This document shows, in pieces, positions 46,558-57,918 of a stretch of DNA of 64,000 nucleotides. The notes under the pieces were generated by a model. The model was not told the DNA's origin. It saw nothing but the letters and a program-made list of their open reading frames with translations, and did no database searches. Numbering within the stretch: the first letter of the stretch is position 1; the number at the start of each line of letters is the position of its first letter. Source of the stretch: Rutpela maculata (lineage: Eukaryota > Arthropoda > Insecta > Coleoptera > Cerambycidae); assembly GCA_936432065.2 (NCBI GenBank), contig OW386289.2, forward strand, positions 21,472,277 to 21,536,276. Reading direction: 5' to 3'. Both the position numbers and the translations under genes were made by a program.

Positions 46558-46917
46558 GTACGGTACGCATGAAACGAAGCCCACCATACACTGCAGGGTA
46601 CCAGAAGCCCAGCCTTATTTGTAATTTAAATAGTGTGTACATCTGTTCATAATGTTTTAAGTGGGAATAATAACGCGAGCAACATGAGAGGGGGGAACTT
46701 TTTTGGACATGCAGATTAAAAACAACACGACATGTCATACGAAGCCTTTTATAATTATGGTACATTACGAAGCCCGTTGTATAAAATGTATACATGTTTC
46801 AGATTACACGAAGCCATACATAGTTGCCACTTCTCTTCTAATTCTTTAACTAAATGATATAACTGTGTGCGACAATATGATTGCGTAGTCGATGTGTTAA
46901 TAATATAATTGCATTGT
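46555..46917 (+). repeat. GAAGCC-rich repeat D, partial copy
   Basis: This matches 47017-47386 almost base for base and stops at GCATTGTTG, where a (TA)n tract and the next copy begin. It is a tandem duplication of period about 462 bp including the TA tract. Confidence 0.88.
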
Positions 46918-47625
<708 letters not shown>

Positions 47626-47689
47626 TATGCTTATTTATAAACATTTTTCAATTTATGATGATTATTAAATTAATTATTTTATGTACTTG

Positions 47690-50020
47690 TTCTTTTAGAC
47701 AAGTTCACACGTTCAAACACATGTTAATTCTTGATAAAGCTCGTGAAAATATGAGTGAGGTCTCATTAGATTTAGAATGACGTCTAGAAAAATGTGCAAA
47801 AGTTTCAAACCCGCACATAAACCATTGCAAAAGTTATAAACAAATTCAAATTGAAAAAATAACGAGTTTTGTTTTTTGCAAATAACTCGAATACTGTTAA
47901 TATATAAGAAATTCAAAAAAAAGATTCTTAAAAAGGAAGAAATTTCCAATAAAGAACTCCTGACTCCCGGAACTCTATCTCTATTATTAATAATTTTAAT
48001 TTGATGTTGAAAATAGAGATCCGCGCGGTGAACACAAAGCCGTTGTGATGCTCTGAAACCGACCTTGGCAAGTAAAAACATTTTTTTATGTTATTAAATA
48101 TTAATTTAAAAATTCTTTAAATTATGGTACCTACTATTTAGATACTTAAAGGAACAATATCCCGTTGGATCCTCGTTTTTCATAAAATGAGCCTATTGTG
48201 AATTAACAAATTTTTTTAGAGTTTGCCTTAATATTTCCAGTCGGATAATTGTTAAACAAAAGCCACTAAATTTATTATTATTTCGCTTCGTGGACACCTT
48301 ATGTCAACTATACTTTATGAGATTATGATATTGCGATGTTTTTAATTGTTACAATCTATTAGTTATTAATTATTCAAGCTAACAAAAAACTAAAAAATGG
48401 ATAAGAGAGGTTGAAATTTTTATTAATATTAATTATTAATACTGTTTTTATACTCAAAAATACTATAAGATTACATAAACCTTAAATTTTTAGTCCTGTT
48501 TGTTTAAACAAATTTTATGAACAAATAGATAATTTACGTATTTTTGAAAAAAAAAAAATGTTTGCCATTTTGTTATAAAATGATTTAAAAAAAATTCCTG
48601 AAACAATTTTTTAACGGTTTATAATCAATTATTTCTTTTTTCATTAGTTAAACAAATTATTAAGAAAAAAATGTATTCTTAAAATTTATTATTTGCAATT
48701 CTCTCCAACGTGGGAAATTTTTATTTATTGTTAATTCATTTGTTTACTTAATAAACAATTTGTTATTAACAATCGCCGAATGTGTTTATATTTTTTTATG
48801 GAAAAAAATACTGTATACAACCGTATACATAAAAATTTTTAATATATTTTTTATAGAATTTTAAATTTTAAATATTATTTTTTTTTACATGTTTATGTAT
48901 AAGGTTGTTTTTGTTTTTTTTTTCTATAAAAAAAAATATAAACACGTTCAGCGATTGTTAATAACAAGTTGTTTATTAATAAATAAACAAATAAATTAAC
49001 AACAAAAAAAATTTCCCTTGTAGAGAATTGCAAATAATAAATTTTAAGAATAATTTTTTTTTTATAATATATTTAAATAATGAAAACAGGAAAAAATTGA
49101 TTGTAAATAGTTAAAAATAAAATTAAATCACATAATATTTTATAACAAATAAAATGGCAAAAAATGTTTTTCAAAAATACGTAATTTATATATTTGTCTA
49201 TAAAATTTGTTTAAACAAATAGCACCAAAAATTTAAAGTTTATGTAATCTTATAGTATTTTTAAATTTAATAACAGTAATAATAATTAAAATTAATAAAA
49301 AAAAAATTTCAACCCCTCTTTTTCATTTTTTAGTTTTTTGTTGGCTTAAATAATTAATAACTAACAGACAATAATAATTAAAATCATCGCAATGTCATAA
49401 TCCCATAAAGTATAGTTGACATAGGGTCTCCACGGAGCGAAATAGTTTTAGTGGCTTTTGTTTAACAATTATCCGACTTGAAATATAAAACAAACACAAA
49501 CTCTAAAAAATGTATAAATTAACAATAGGCTCATTTTATGAAAAATCGGCAAAAAATTGTTTTTCCAACGAGAAATTGTTCCTTTAAGTGTCTAAATAAT
49601 ACCATAATTTTTTTTAATTTCTAAATTAATATTTAATAATATCAAAAAATGTTTTTACTTGCTACGGTCGGTTTCAGAGCATTGTAGCCCTGTTTTCAAC
49701 ATTAAATTAAAATTATCAATAATAGAGATAGAGTACCGGGAGTTTTTTATTGGAAATTTCTTTAAGAATCTTTTTCTTTTAATTTCTTAACTATTAATAG
49801 TTTTCGAGTTATTTGCAAAAAACGAATCTCGTTGTTTTGTCAATCTTAATTTGTTTATAACTTTTGCAATCGTTTATGTGCGGGTTTGAAACTTTTGCAC
49901 ATTTTTCTAGACGTCATTCCGAATTCAATGAACCCTCATCCAGATTTTTACGAGCTTTATCAAGAATTAACACGTGAATCTATGAACTAGACTGTTTGAG
50001 AAGTTTGAAAATAGAACAAT
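47690..50020. repeat. 2.3-kb AT-rich palindrome (compound repeat D, copy 2)
   Basis: The outer arms 47700-48490 and 49235-50010 are inverted (for example GATAAAGCTCGTGAAAAT with its complement, and TGTCAACTATACTTTATGAG with CTCATAAAGTATAGTTGACA-type sequence). The inner 48505-49230 is itself a palindrome. Only the inner part and right arm are present in copy 1 at 39.1-41.1 kb. It is non-coding. Confidence 0.82.
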
Positions 50021-50189
50021 GTTATATAAAACGTTGAAGAATTAATGTAACTGTTCTTTTTTCTATTGGAACTACCCACATGATAAAAGTCAAAGTCAAT
50101 AGAAAGCAAAAAGAAATAACTGAATGTAAATATTATTGTTCGCCAGTTTTCTGAAGTTTTACATAACTGTTAAACATTCTATATGACAT

Positions 50190-50603
50190 TCTGCAGTTTG
50201 TTGAAAATAAGTTGATTTTTCTAGATATAATTGCTATATTTGTAATTCTAATCGTCTCCTGATGATGCCAGCTTGGTTGGCGAAGAGCTTCTAGCTATAT
50301 TCTGCAGAATTTTTGTTATTGTCAAATCTTATCAAGAGTTACAACAGTTTATATTTGCATTTTTTCTTAAGATGTCTTAACTGTTGTATTTGCAGATTGG
50401 ACTTTTTTTAATAACAACATGGCTGTTCCTCTAGCTAACTTTAACTTATTGTCCAAATTTAAATACGACCGGACTCTTGGTCCTTCAGTTATCGTGCTTA
50501 CAAAGCACATGGCGTTTTCGTGAATAGTCCAGTAAATGTCAAAAGAACTGTTGGCAATGGTAAAGCTACACCTCTTTGAAGCAAGACACTACTTAGTCAT
50601 AAA
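50190..50603. mobile_element. ~400-bp insertion in repeat D copy 2
   Basis: In copy 1, CATTCTGCAGTTAATCTATC is continuous (about 40810-40835). In copy 2 about 400 bp lies between CTGCAG and AATCTATC. The insert contains CTGATGA (50259), GCC/GGC stem arms and GAAG (50282-50285), a degenerate hammerhead-like core. It also has a 35-codon frame from ATG 50420 (MAVPLANFNLLSKFKYDRTL...). The class is unknown. Confidence 0.65.
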
Positions 50604-51005
50604 TCTATCTAAAAAATTAATAGTCCTATTATTATGACGAAAAAAATGTATAAATAGAGCGGAAAAATTATTTTATAATTCGATAAAATTAATAACCAAA
50701 ACATTAGAATATGAGAAATACATAATACTGCGTATTACAACAAATTACCTGATCAGTTAGAAACTTAAAATAACATGAAAGTCATTGTTTATAAGAATGT
50801 TTTAGTGCAGAAAAAGTAATTCTCAATTACGTAAAAATACATACTTTACGAAAAAAATTGTTTGTAGATGATACAATTATCTTCAATTTTTATTTTCTTT
50901 ATTATTTGAATGGACGCACTATGTTTTTAACTTTATTATTTTATCAAAAAAAAGTAAGTAAACATAACTTGAAAACTAAAGCAATAAATGGCATAATTTC
51001 ACCCC
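50604..51005 (+). repeat. Repeat D copy 2, distal part with the empty G2 site
   Basis: This is collinear with 40830-41090 and 41825-41945; the sequences GATACAATTATC and GCAATAAATGGCATAATTTCAC are shared. TTA at 50877-50879 is the unoccupied target of element G2. Confidence 0.85.
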
Positions 51006-51657
51006 AATTATACGTAGAGGGCAATTTTTAATGCTGCCTATTTTTTTGCAAGGTAACAAATTATCTGAAAGTTTTTTTATGTCTATTTTTATTTAAAATT
51101 AATTTTTTAATTATTTGTGACTATGACCATAATAAGAAAAATAGCAGAAACTTAATATTGCTACATAAATTGTTTAAATTTTTATGAAGCAAACAAAACT
51201 GCAGTCTTGTGCTGATGACTCATCGATTTTGTGCGTCGGCCTTGTCTATAGGGGGTGTTCACAGAAGACGCTGTAATTAGGGTAAATGAAATCGGTTGGT
51301 CCCAGTTGAAAGGTAATTGAATAAACTTATTTTTCAACAAAAATTTCTAATATTTTGTTTCCTTATAAATGTATAAAATGTTTTTTTACAATAAGGTTGG
51401 ATTTTTTAGGTTATAAATTATTTTTAAGGAAAATAATGTAGGCATCTAAACCATTTAATTAATCATTTAAAAAGCTTAAAAAAAACTTTAAATGAACTTT
51501 TTTATTAGAACGCAATTTAAAAGAAATCATTTTCGCAAAATTCGATTTTCATATAAACGAATTTTTGAACAAAGAATAGACATAACTTGTAGAAATTGTA
51601 GAGAATTAAAATATCTTTCAACATTGTGGTCAACGTTCTTCTTCTCAAGTCTTAATT
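51006..51657. other. AT-rich non-coding region
   Basis: No gene or repeat boundary was recognised between repeat D and R copy 3. Confidence 0.5.
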
Positions 51658-52368
51658 ACTTCCACTTTAGTATAGTAACGACAAAAAAAATTTTGAAAAT
51701 TTTTATTGTTCAAATAGGCTTAGAATGTCATGAAACGTCGTAATTTTAAGTTTGAGCGAAAAAAAATCCTGTCTGTCGGTCCGTCTGTAACTTTTTTTGT
51801 GCTCACGATTACTCTGGAACTGTTTAAGATATTGACTTAAAATTTGGTACACGTATGTATTTTAACGAGATCTGGAAATAAATTATATTTTTATCCTCTT
51901 CCGTCGAAGGGTTGGGTGGTAAATTGGGGTAAATGGGGATAAATAGGTAAATCAAACAGGTAAGAGTCCATAAAATTTGTATTTAGTAAGAGTCCATAAA
52001 ATTTGTATTTAGTATATGTAAGAGAAGCTAAGGTCTCAAAAACCTTTTGGCATTAGTCACCCCCATTACCACCCCCACCCCATTATTAAAGGGGATAAAA
52101 AAAATTGTGATTTAGTGTGTGTACAAGAACCAAAAATCTCAAAATATTTTTTTACTTCATCCACCCCTATTACCATTCCCCTATCACCACCCCCATCCCA
52201 CTACCGATGTGGGATATCGTTTTATGGGTTTTTGGGGTAGAGATTTCAAATATTATATTATTAAAGTTCCATAAACAATTATTCCCACATACAAAATTTT
52301 TTCGTTGTGAGAGACTTGGTTAGAAAATCTGGAAGTGAAAGTAGTGACTCCTTGGGCAGCGGTTTTTT
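51658..52368 (+). repeat. Interspersed repeat R, copy 3
   Basis: Same orientation and order as 27376-28080: ACTTCCAC start, CTGTCTGTCGG tract (shorter here), TTACTCTGGAAC, paired CCACCCC blocks, CCTTGGGCAGCGG end. The second arm of the starting hairpin is lost, and a ~30-bp tandem duplication (AGTCCATAAAATTTGTATTT twice) lies near 51965-52015. Confidence 0.85.
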
Positions 52369-52539
52369 TTGAGTTAATCGCGAAAAACGAGCATCGAAAT
52401 TTGACTTTTGGAGAGCAGGAAAAAAAAACACTTAATCTTAAAAAAAATCACCTCTCGGTCAATTTTCTACCATATTGGAACGGACTAAAATTTTCTTCCC
52501 CCTTTGATTGACCTCCTTTATTTCTGAATTATTTTTTTA

Positions 52540-53090
52540 GGTTGGATGACGACCCTGCTTATTTTTCCTATAAAAACTATATCAGATTTTTTTCCTGGTA
52601 ATAACGACTGACAACTACATTTCAAATATCATTTTACTGAGTCGTTTCTTATTTTTTAAAGTGGCCACCCTGTAAATTTTTCATATTTTTTCTTCTTTGA
52701 CAGTTATGTTACCTACATGCGAAATTTCCGCCATCTTCTTTCATTATTTTTTTCTAATTTTCATATTTTCCTTACTTGGCAGTTGTGATATCTGCATGTG
52801 AAATAATATCGTCCTTCGTCTCATTTTTTATTATTATTTTTGGGGCGACCACCCTGTATATTTTTTCATATTTTTCTTTGACAGTTGTGTTAACTATATG
52901 CGAAACATTATTGTCCGCAATCCATTTTTTCATTATTTTTTTAGAGTAAACACCCTGTACATATTTTTTCCCCTGACAGTTGTGTTAACTACACGCAAAA
53001 TATAACCGTCTTTCGTCACATTTTTTACCTCATTATTTTTTCAGGTGTCCACTATTCTTCGTTGACAGTAGCGTCAACTAACGACCAAAT
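52540..53090 (-). repeat. ~97-nt tandem repeat, long array
   Basis: Five units centred on GACAGTTGTGTTAACTA-like cores at about 52698, 52778, 52878, 52974 and 53062, alternating with CCACCCTGTA at 52665, 52848 and 52948. It is the inverted homologue of 29360-29710. It is non-coding. Confidence 0.78.
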
Positions 53091-53872
53091 ATTTTTCTTC
53101 TGCGTCAAACGGTTTTGTAATATTTTCCCCACAATATATATCTTATAAACTACAATAATTGTTATGTGTATTGTTAGAAATAGATACATCCCAAACAGCA
53201 CGTCCAATTGTAATTACGTCTCTACAAGATATATACATGAGAAACAAAATATGTTAAGGTAGATCTAATTGTTAAACTAGTACTGACGTACACATATGAG
53301 ATACACTTATGTTTATATTGACAGATTTATGTGATACAACGTTTAATAATTGTATACTGTATGCACTCAAGATTCTAAACATTTTTATATAACGTAAAGA
53401 AGGATCATTAGAATGTTGCAATTTGACGTCCGTAGAAGATGCCTACAAGGTTTAAGTCATATGTACGTGTGATGCTTTATATAATACTTGTGCCTACTGC
53501 ATACACCACATAAAAGTGCGATATATATACATGATACAAATAACTATATATACACTTTTTAGTTGTGTCTTGTCGTGTCTACATTCGACTATTCGAGCAT
53601 GGAACAGTGTGCGCGCGCAAAGCGTCAGCGTGAGCATACCAGCCATGTGTATCTCATGTGTCCTCTTTCGTCTATAAGAGTGGTCATAGCCACACATACA
53701 GCAGGCATTTTTGTTTTTTAACAATATCCAAAACAATTTATATTCGAAAGAGTAAAGATTCGGCAGTTTTAAAGATATCGAGTTCTTTTAATAATAAAAT
53801 TAGATTAAAATGCATTAAAAAGCAAAATCTAGTCGTTGCGTGTTCTACTATAAAGTCTTTAAGCAGGTATTC
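53091..53872. other. Non-coding region, possible promoter-like patch
   Basis: 53580-53710 is GC-richer and contains TCTATAAGAGTGG, a TATA-like box. Overlapping short frames on both strands have no domains. An LTR was considered but no second copy or PBS was seen. Confidence 0.4.
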
Positions 53873-53874
53873 AA

Positions 53875-53960
53875 ACAGAAGTCAGTGGTTGAGTGAGTTA
53901 AACATTAGGCGGCGAGGCAAGAGGTACGCGGTTCGATCCGTGCTCACTTCTGTCTTTTTT
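53875..53960 (+). mobile_element. tRNA-like SINE head or tRNA relic
   Basis: A-box-like TGGTTGAGTGAG (53886) and B-box GGTTCGATCC (53930) are spaced 44 nt, exactly as in tRNAs, and the sequence is followed by a T11 run (Pol III terminator-like). ACAGAAGT and ACTTCTGT at the ends are complementary. The anticodon stem does not pair, so I do not call a functional tRNA. Confidence 0.5.
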
Positions 53961-54382
53961 TTTTTTGTTAAAATAGTTGCGAAAAAACTTTCAGTTGTTT
54001 TTTTCAAGGTAATAATTGCTTATAAAACCGATGTACGAATATACTTCTTTTCAATTTTAGGTCTGTTTTAGACCATTAAATATTCTATTTATGTTTCACA
54101 GGTTTGTATAAGTACTTCAACTTAAAACTTTAATTCTTAACTCAGGTGACACTGGTGACAGTTTAATTAAATTAAATAAGTTCTTAATAATTATAAATAA
54201 ATAAAAATACTAGTAACTCGAAAAATTCAGGTTTGGGAACACGTAAAAAATAGAAAAAAAAAGAGAACTTGAAAGATTTTCATATATTTTAAATAAGGCT
54301 AGAAATTCAATTTCACACATAATAAAGACTTCATACACATCATAAATACTGCTTTTAGCATCCGAAATAACAATCACCACGA

Positions 54383-54456
54383 TAGCTCAGTTGGTAGAAG
54401 CGTCAGTACTGTAATACGGACAACAGAAACGTGTAGGTTCGATCCCTACCCACCGC
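54383..54456 (+). other. tRNA-like sequence at the LINE target
   Basis: TAGCTCAGTTGG (54383, A box) and GGTTCGATCCC (54436, B box) with a 5-bp T-stem-like hairpin (GTAGG/CCTAC). Spacing is 53 nt and the acceptor arms do not pair, so this is a tRNA-derived SINE head or relic. The LINE's 605-bp flanking repeat starts 18 nt into it (54401). The downstream copy at 61191 therefore lacks the A box. Confidence 0.55.
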
Positions 54457-55435
54457 AATTGGCAAAGGTAAGTAAAAATGAATTTAATAACTTAATAAAC
54501 ATTATAATTTACAGGCAACCCTTGTGAGAAGAAATTGGAGTGATGGTAAACAATATTAGATAGTTAATGTAAATAAAATATACGGATGGCTAACAAATAA
54601 ATTCATAGGACAAAACGTATATGCATTAATTACTTTATTTTTATCAAGTAGACTTACTAACTAGTATGTAGTTTTATATGTTCCCATTGCTAAAAACCTG
54701 TGGGGGGATTACCAAATATAACCTGAAAAAATTAACGTCTAGCATAAGACGTCATTCGTCTGACACATTAGGAAGTCAATCACTGTGCATGCGATAACAC
54801 ACTGTGGATCAAATTATTTGTGTGTATGTAAATGGTATACTGTGGCTACATTGTGAGGCGGACGTTTAACCTTTGTGCATACGTGTTTGCCTACAATGTC
54901 ACAGAAGAAGAAACAATCAGAAGGGAATGTCGGCAAAAAATCCTTTGATCTCGTGTTGTAAATTTCCGCCATTCTTTTGTTGGGCGAGTTCAGGACAGTA
55001 CTCAATATTTTTTACCCCTTTTAGGAACGGACCGGTAGAGATTCAGAGAACCTGTGAAACATTAGATGAAGACAAATAATATTTGTTTCAGATTTTCAAT
55101 ATTTCTTAACTAGTTAGGCGGCATCATGATATATAAACTGTATCACGAGGCGAGATCACGCCACTCGCCATTTGTCGCAGACGATCCGGTTACAGAAGAA
55201 ATCCGTGATCCGGGCCTGGCACAATATTTTACAATTCCGTCCGAGATTGACAGTGCGCGATGTAGATGCGCGAACTTTTCGCGCCAATGAGAGATTCTAT
55301 TCTGATTGTTTCTTTTTCTGTGACAATGTGTAAACGTAGCACATTTACATCGTAGAATTGTGTAACCTTGTGTCTGCATCTAGATACATCGTCACAATGC
55401 GAACACTTCGTAATCGTTATTTGGTGTGCTGTATG
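54401..55435 (+). repeat. Upstream copy of the 605-bp LINE-flanking direct repeat
   Basis: This matches 61191-61795 end to end, apart from a 423-bp element plus its 7-bp duplication (430 bp; 1035 minus 430 equals 605) and about two substitutions (near 54791 and 54890). The left flank is original tRNA-like sequence; the right boundary is the LINE 5' junction. This is the geometry of a target-site duplication. It contains AAAG|GTAAGT...ACAG at 54468-54514, probably a chance mini-intron look-alike. Confidence 0.85.
54900..55322. mobile_element. 423-bp TIR element with 7-bp duplication, absent from the sister copy
   Basis: The ends CACAGAAGAAGAAACAATC and GATTGTTTCTTTTTCTGTG are inverted. It is flanked by ACAATGT at 54893-54899 and 55323-55329. 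The sister repeat at 61683-61689 has a single ACAATGT and no insertion. A 7-bp duplication is atypical for hAT (8) or Mutator (9), so the superfamily is open. It is non-coding. Confidence 0.9.
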
Positions 55436-56322
55436 CCCTGCCAAAAATTCCACATAGAAACTTATAAAAAAAAAGTGATGCGGTTTTATCGTTCCTATAA
55501 GTTATATTAGTATTATACAGACAGGATTTTATCTGTTTTATTAAGTTTTAAATTGGTTATGAAACAGTAATTCCGAATGAGCTATTTGGAATTATCATGT
55601 TGCCCTTTCATGAGTACTTATATGAAATATACATCAACACATCTACAGTTTAGTGACTGCCCTTATATCTGTAAACATATGGAATTACAGATACAACTTT
55701 AAAGAGATTCTAAACTTTTCTATAAGTAATATCATAAGAGTTCCAGTCCGTCCTTTCTCCAGTATCTATCGTATGTAACACACCATTTATCAACATGTTT
55801 TTATTGTAAATTTCAACATTGTCTTTTTATTAGTATTAATGTGGTCGAGTGTGTTAAGGCGTCGTCAGATCCGAACGTCAAAAAGTGATTTGTAGTATTT
55901 TTTGCAAGAAGTGTGAAATCTGTGCTGCGAAAAGTACAAAAGGCCCCAGCGAATACTAGTACATCCGTACGAGTAAAGGAAGGTTCGTTCCTCCTGTATT
56001 AAGTGAGTTTTTGAACAAAAAATAATCATTTGACAGTGACATCAAGAGTCTAAAAACTTTACTCCCATTTCCGGTTCGCCACCGGAAACATTTCCGAGAT
56101 ATCTAACCCTACATCCAAAAAACATAACCTAAAAATTTCTTCGAACTAAATTCCACAGAGTTACCAACTGAAATTTGTAAATTTTTATTTCACACCTGTC
56201 AAACTTTACAAAAGTGATACTAGGTCCAAGACTTTTTCATTCGAATACCTTCCCCCGACCGGTTAGGATAAAACCGGTCGAGGTCCATAGACATTTATAA
56301 ATTAAATATAAGACAAAACGAC
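55436..56322 (+). promoter_or_regulatory. LINE 5' UTR (inferred)
   Basis: Non-coding leader between the flanking repeat and ORF1. Full-length elements of this clade normally carry an internal promoter here; no consensus initiator could be identified with confidence. A short inverted pair, ACCGGTTAGGAT / ATAAAACCGGTCGAGG, lies at about 56258-56285, just upstream of the ORF1 start. Confidence 0.6.
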
Positions 56323-57918
56323 ATGGATGTGACACCGTCTGCAGAAGGTCGAGAAGCCGTGCGCAAAGAACTATGCGGTTGGTCGAAAGGGTGGCCAACC
56401 CTACCACCCACACGCCAGTCAGATAATGAAAGCGACACCTCCTGTGTCTCATTGGATAGAAGAGCATTCGCAAAGAAAACAACTTTAAAAAGAAAAAGTG
56501 ATAAACCGATGACTCAAAAACATGCAGAGGCTGAAATTGACAGCGGATCAGAAGGTAGTCAAAGCAGCGTTAAAAAGGCACCAACCAAACCAAAAATTCA
56601 AACAGGGACCAACAACTCTTCGAACCAACCAAACCCGAACATAGTAAATCTATTTAAGATTCAATCAAAAGTTAGGAAGATCCTTGAAGACGGTAACACA
56701 GGATTCACACACCCAGGATCATCCAAGAAATCGATACCGCCACCGTTGTCCCCAGCGATAAAAACCATGAACAGACATGAAGGACAAGCCAGTGTTGACG
56801 ATGACATGGATGTGGTGCCACCACAACCCCAGCTGGAGTTGGAGTCAGTATCCCCAGTAGTCCAACCCATTAATAAAAAACCACCTCCCATCGTTATTCA
56901 CGGCAGATTCCTCAAACAAAAAGAACTTAACACCTTCTTTAAAGGTAAACTCAGAGACAATCATTTGTGGAAACACTCAAGTAACACAACTACGCTCCAG
57001 CTGGCAAATCGCGCTGATTGGAATACAGTAAATGATTACCTCAACGAAGGAAAAGTAGAGTATCACACATACACCCCCAGAGATGAAAAGACACACGCAT
57101 TCATCCTCCGGGGGCTGTATCATCCTGTTGAAGTCCAAGAACTCAAGGATGAACTGAAAACTACCCACAACATTGAGGTCAAACAATTGTACACCCTAAA
57201 AGGTACTAGGAACCCACTTTATATGGTTATCACAAACAGCGGAGTGACGCTAAAAGACCTTCAAGGCAAAGTGAAACACCTCGACTATACCTCGATCCAA
57301 TGGGAGAGACATATAAACAATAAAGGGATTATTCAGTGCCATCGGTGCCAGCAATGGGGGCACGCCACCACGAACTGTCGAGCGTCCCCCAATTGCTTGA
57401 AGTGCGCCGATGGGCACTTCACCAAGGACTGCCCGAAGAGTAGAGAAGAACCGGCGAGATGTGTAAATTGTTTAGAGGCTCACCCTGCAAACAGCGTGAC
57501 TTGCAAGGTCTACAAACAAAAAATAAACCAAATCAACTTAGGAACAACAAGAACTCCTCCCAGCCCACAAATGAAATATGTGGCGGCAGCACTGCCCAAG
57601 ACCAATGCGTGGACCCAAAGGCAACAGCAGCCCCAAGAGAGACCCATACCCCCTCCCCTGACCAGAATACCAGAGAGGCCATCGCAACCTTCCGCCAGCC
57701 AGCGAAGCCAACCAACCAATGGGATGATGAGCTCCGACATGTCAAAGTTGCGGATGCTGAAAGAACAAACAGACATCATGGCCTCCTTGGTCAACATTGA
57801 CCAATTGTTGATGCGGATGACGCAATTAAACGAACAACTCAAGAGCTGCACCGACGCTTTTGACAAATTTCAGGTGGTGACGGCCTTCTTCCAAGGTCTG
57901 CCCGCCGATGCCTTCTAG
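56323..57918 (+). CDS. LINE ORF1 protein (Gag-like, three zinc knuckles)
   Basis: A 531-residue nucleic-acid-binding protein that packages LINE RNA into ribonucleoprotein. Residues 1-190 are polar, basic and low in structure. A PRE_C2HC-type domain typical of Jockey Gags lies around 259-335 (AFILRGLYHPVEVQELKDEL). Three zinc knuckles follow at 339-394: C-x2-C-x4-H-x4-C, C-x2-C-x3-H-x4-C and C-x2-C-x3-H-x6-C, the standard Jockey set. The C-terminal part is Pro/Gln-rich and ends in a short helical-looking segment. Length is close to that of other Jockey ORF1s. The start is the first ATG after in-frame stops. It overlaps ORF2 by 11 nt in a different frame, suggesting coupled or reinitiated translation. 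No inactivating lesion is visible. Confidence 0.92.
   Translation: MDVTPSAEGREAVRKELCGWSKGWPTLPPTRQSDNESDTSCVSLDRRAFAKKTTLKRKSDKPMTQKHAEAEIDSGSEGSQSSVKKAPTKPKIQTGTNNSSNQPNPNIVNLFKIQSKVRKILEDGNTGFTHPGSSKKSIPPPLSPAIKTMNRHEGQASVDDDMDVVPPQPQLELESVSPVVQPINKKPPPIVIHGRFLKQKELNTFFKGKLRDNHLWKHSSNTTTLQLANRADWNTVNDYLNEGKVEYHTYTPRDEKTHAFILRGLYHPVEVQELKDELKTTHNIEVKQLYTLKGTRNPLYMVITNSGVTLKDLQGKVKHLDYTSIQWERHINNKGIIQCHRCQQWGHATTNCRASPNCLKCADGHFTKDCPKSREEPARCVNCLEAHPANSVTCKVYKQKINQINLGTTRTPPSPQMKYVAAALPKTNAWTQRQQQPQERPIPPPLTRIPERPSQPSASQRSQPTNGMMSSDMSKLRMLKEQTDIMASLVNIDQLLMRMTQLNEQLKSCTDAFDKFQVVTAFFQGLPADAF

Noticed and set aside
53580..53740. Solo LTR with TATA box
   Set aside because: No matching second copy, TG...CA boundaries or target duplication could be found.
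53886..53950. Functional tRNA gene
   Set aside because: A/B-box spacing is right, but the anticodon stem does not pair.
53658..54071. 137-codon frame
   Set aside because: It runs through the tRNA-like SINE head and its T run; no domain and no codon bias.
54371..54460. Functional tRNA gene
   Set aside because: The acceptor arms do not pair and the A-to-B distance is 9 nt too long.
54468..54514. Mini-intron (GTAAGT...ACAG)
   Set aside because: Only 47 nt, no coding frame on either side; likely chance.
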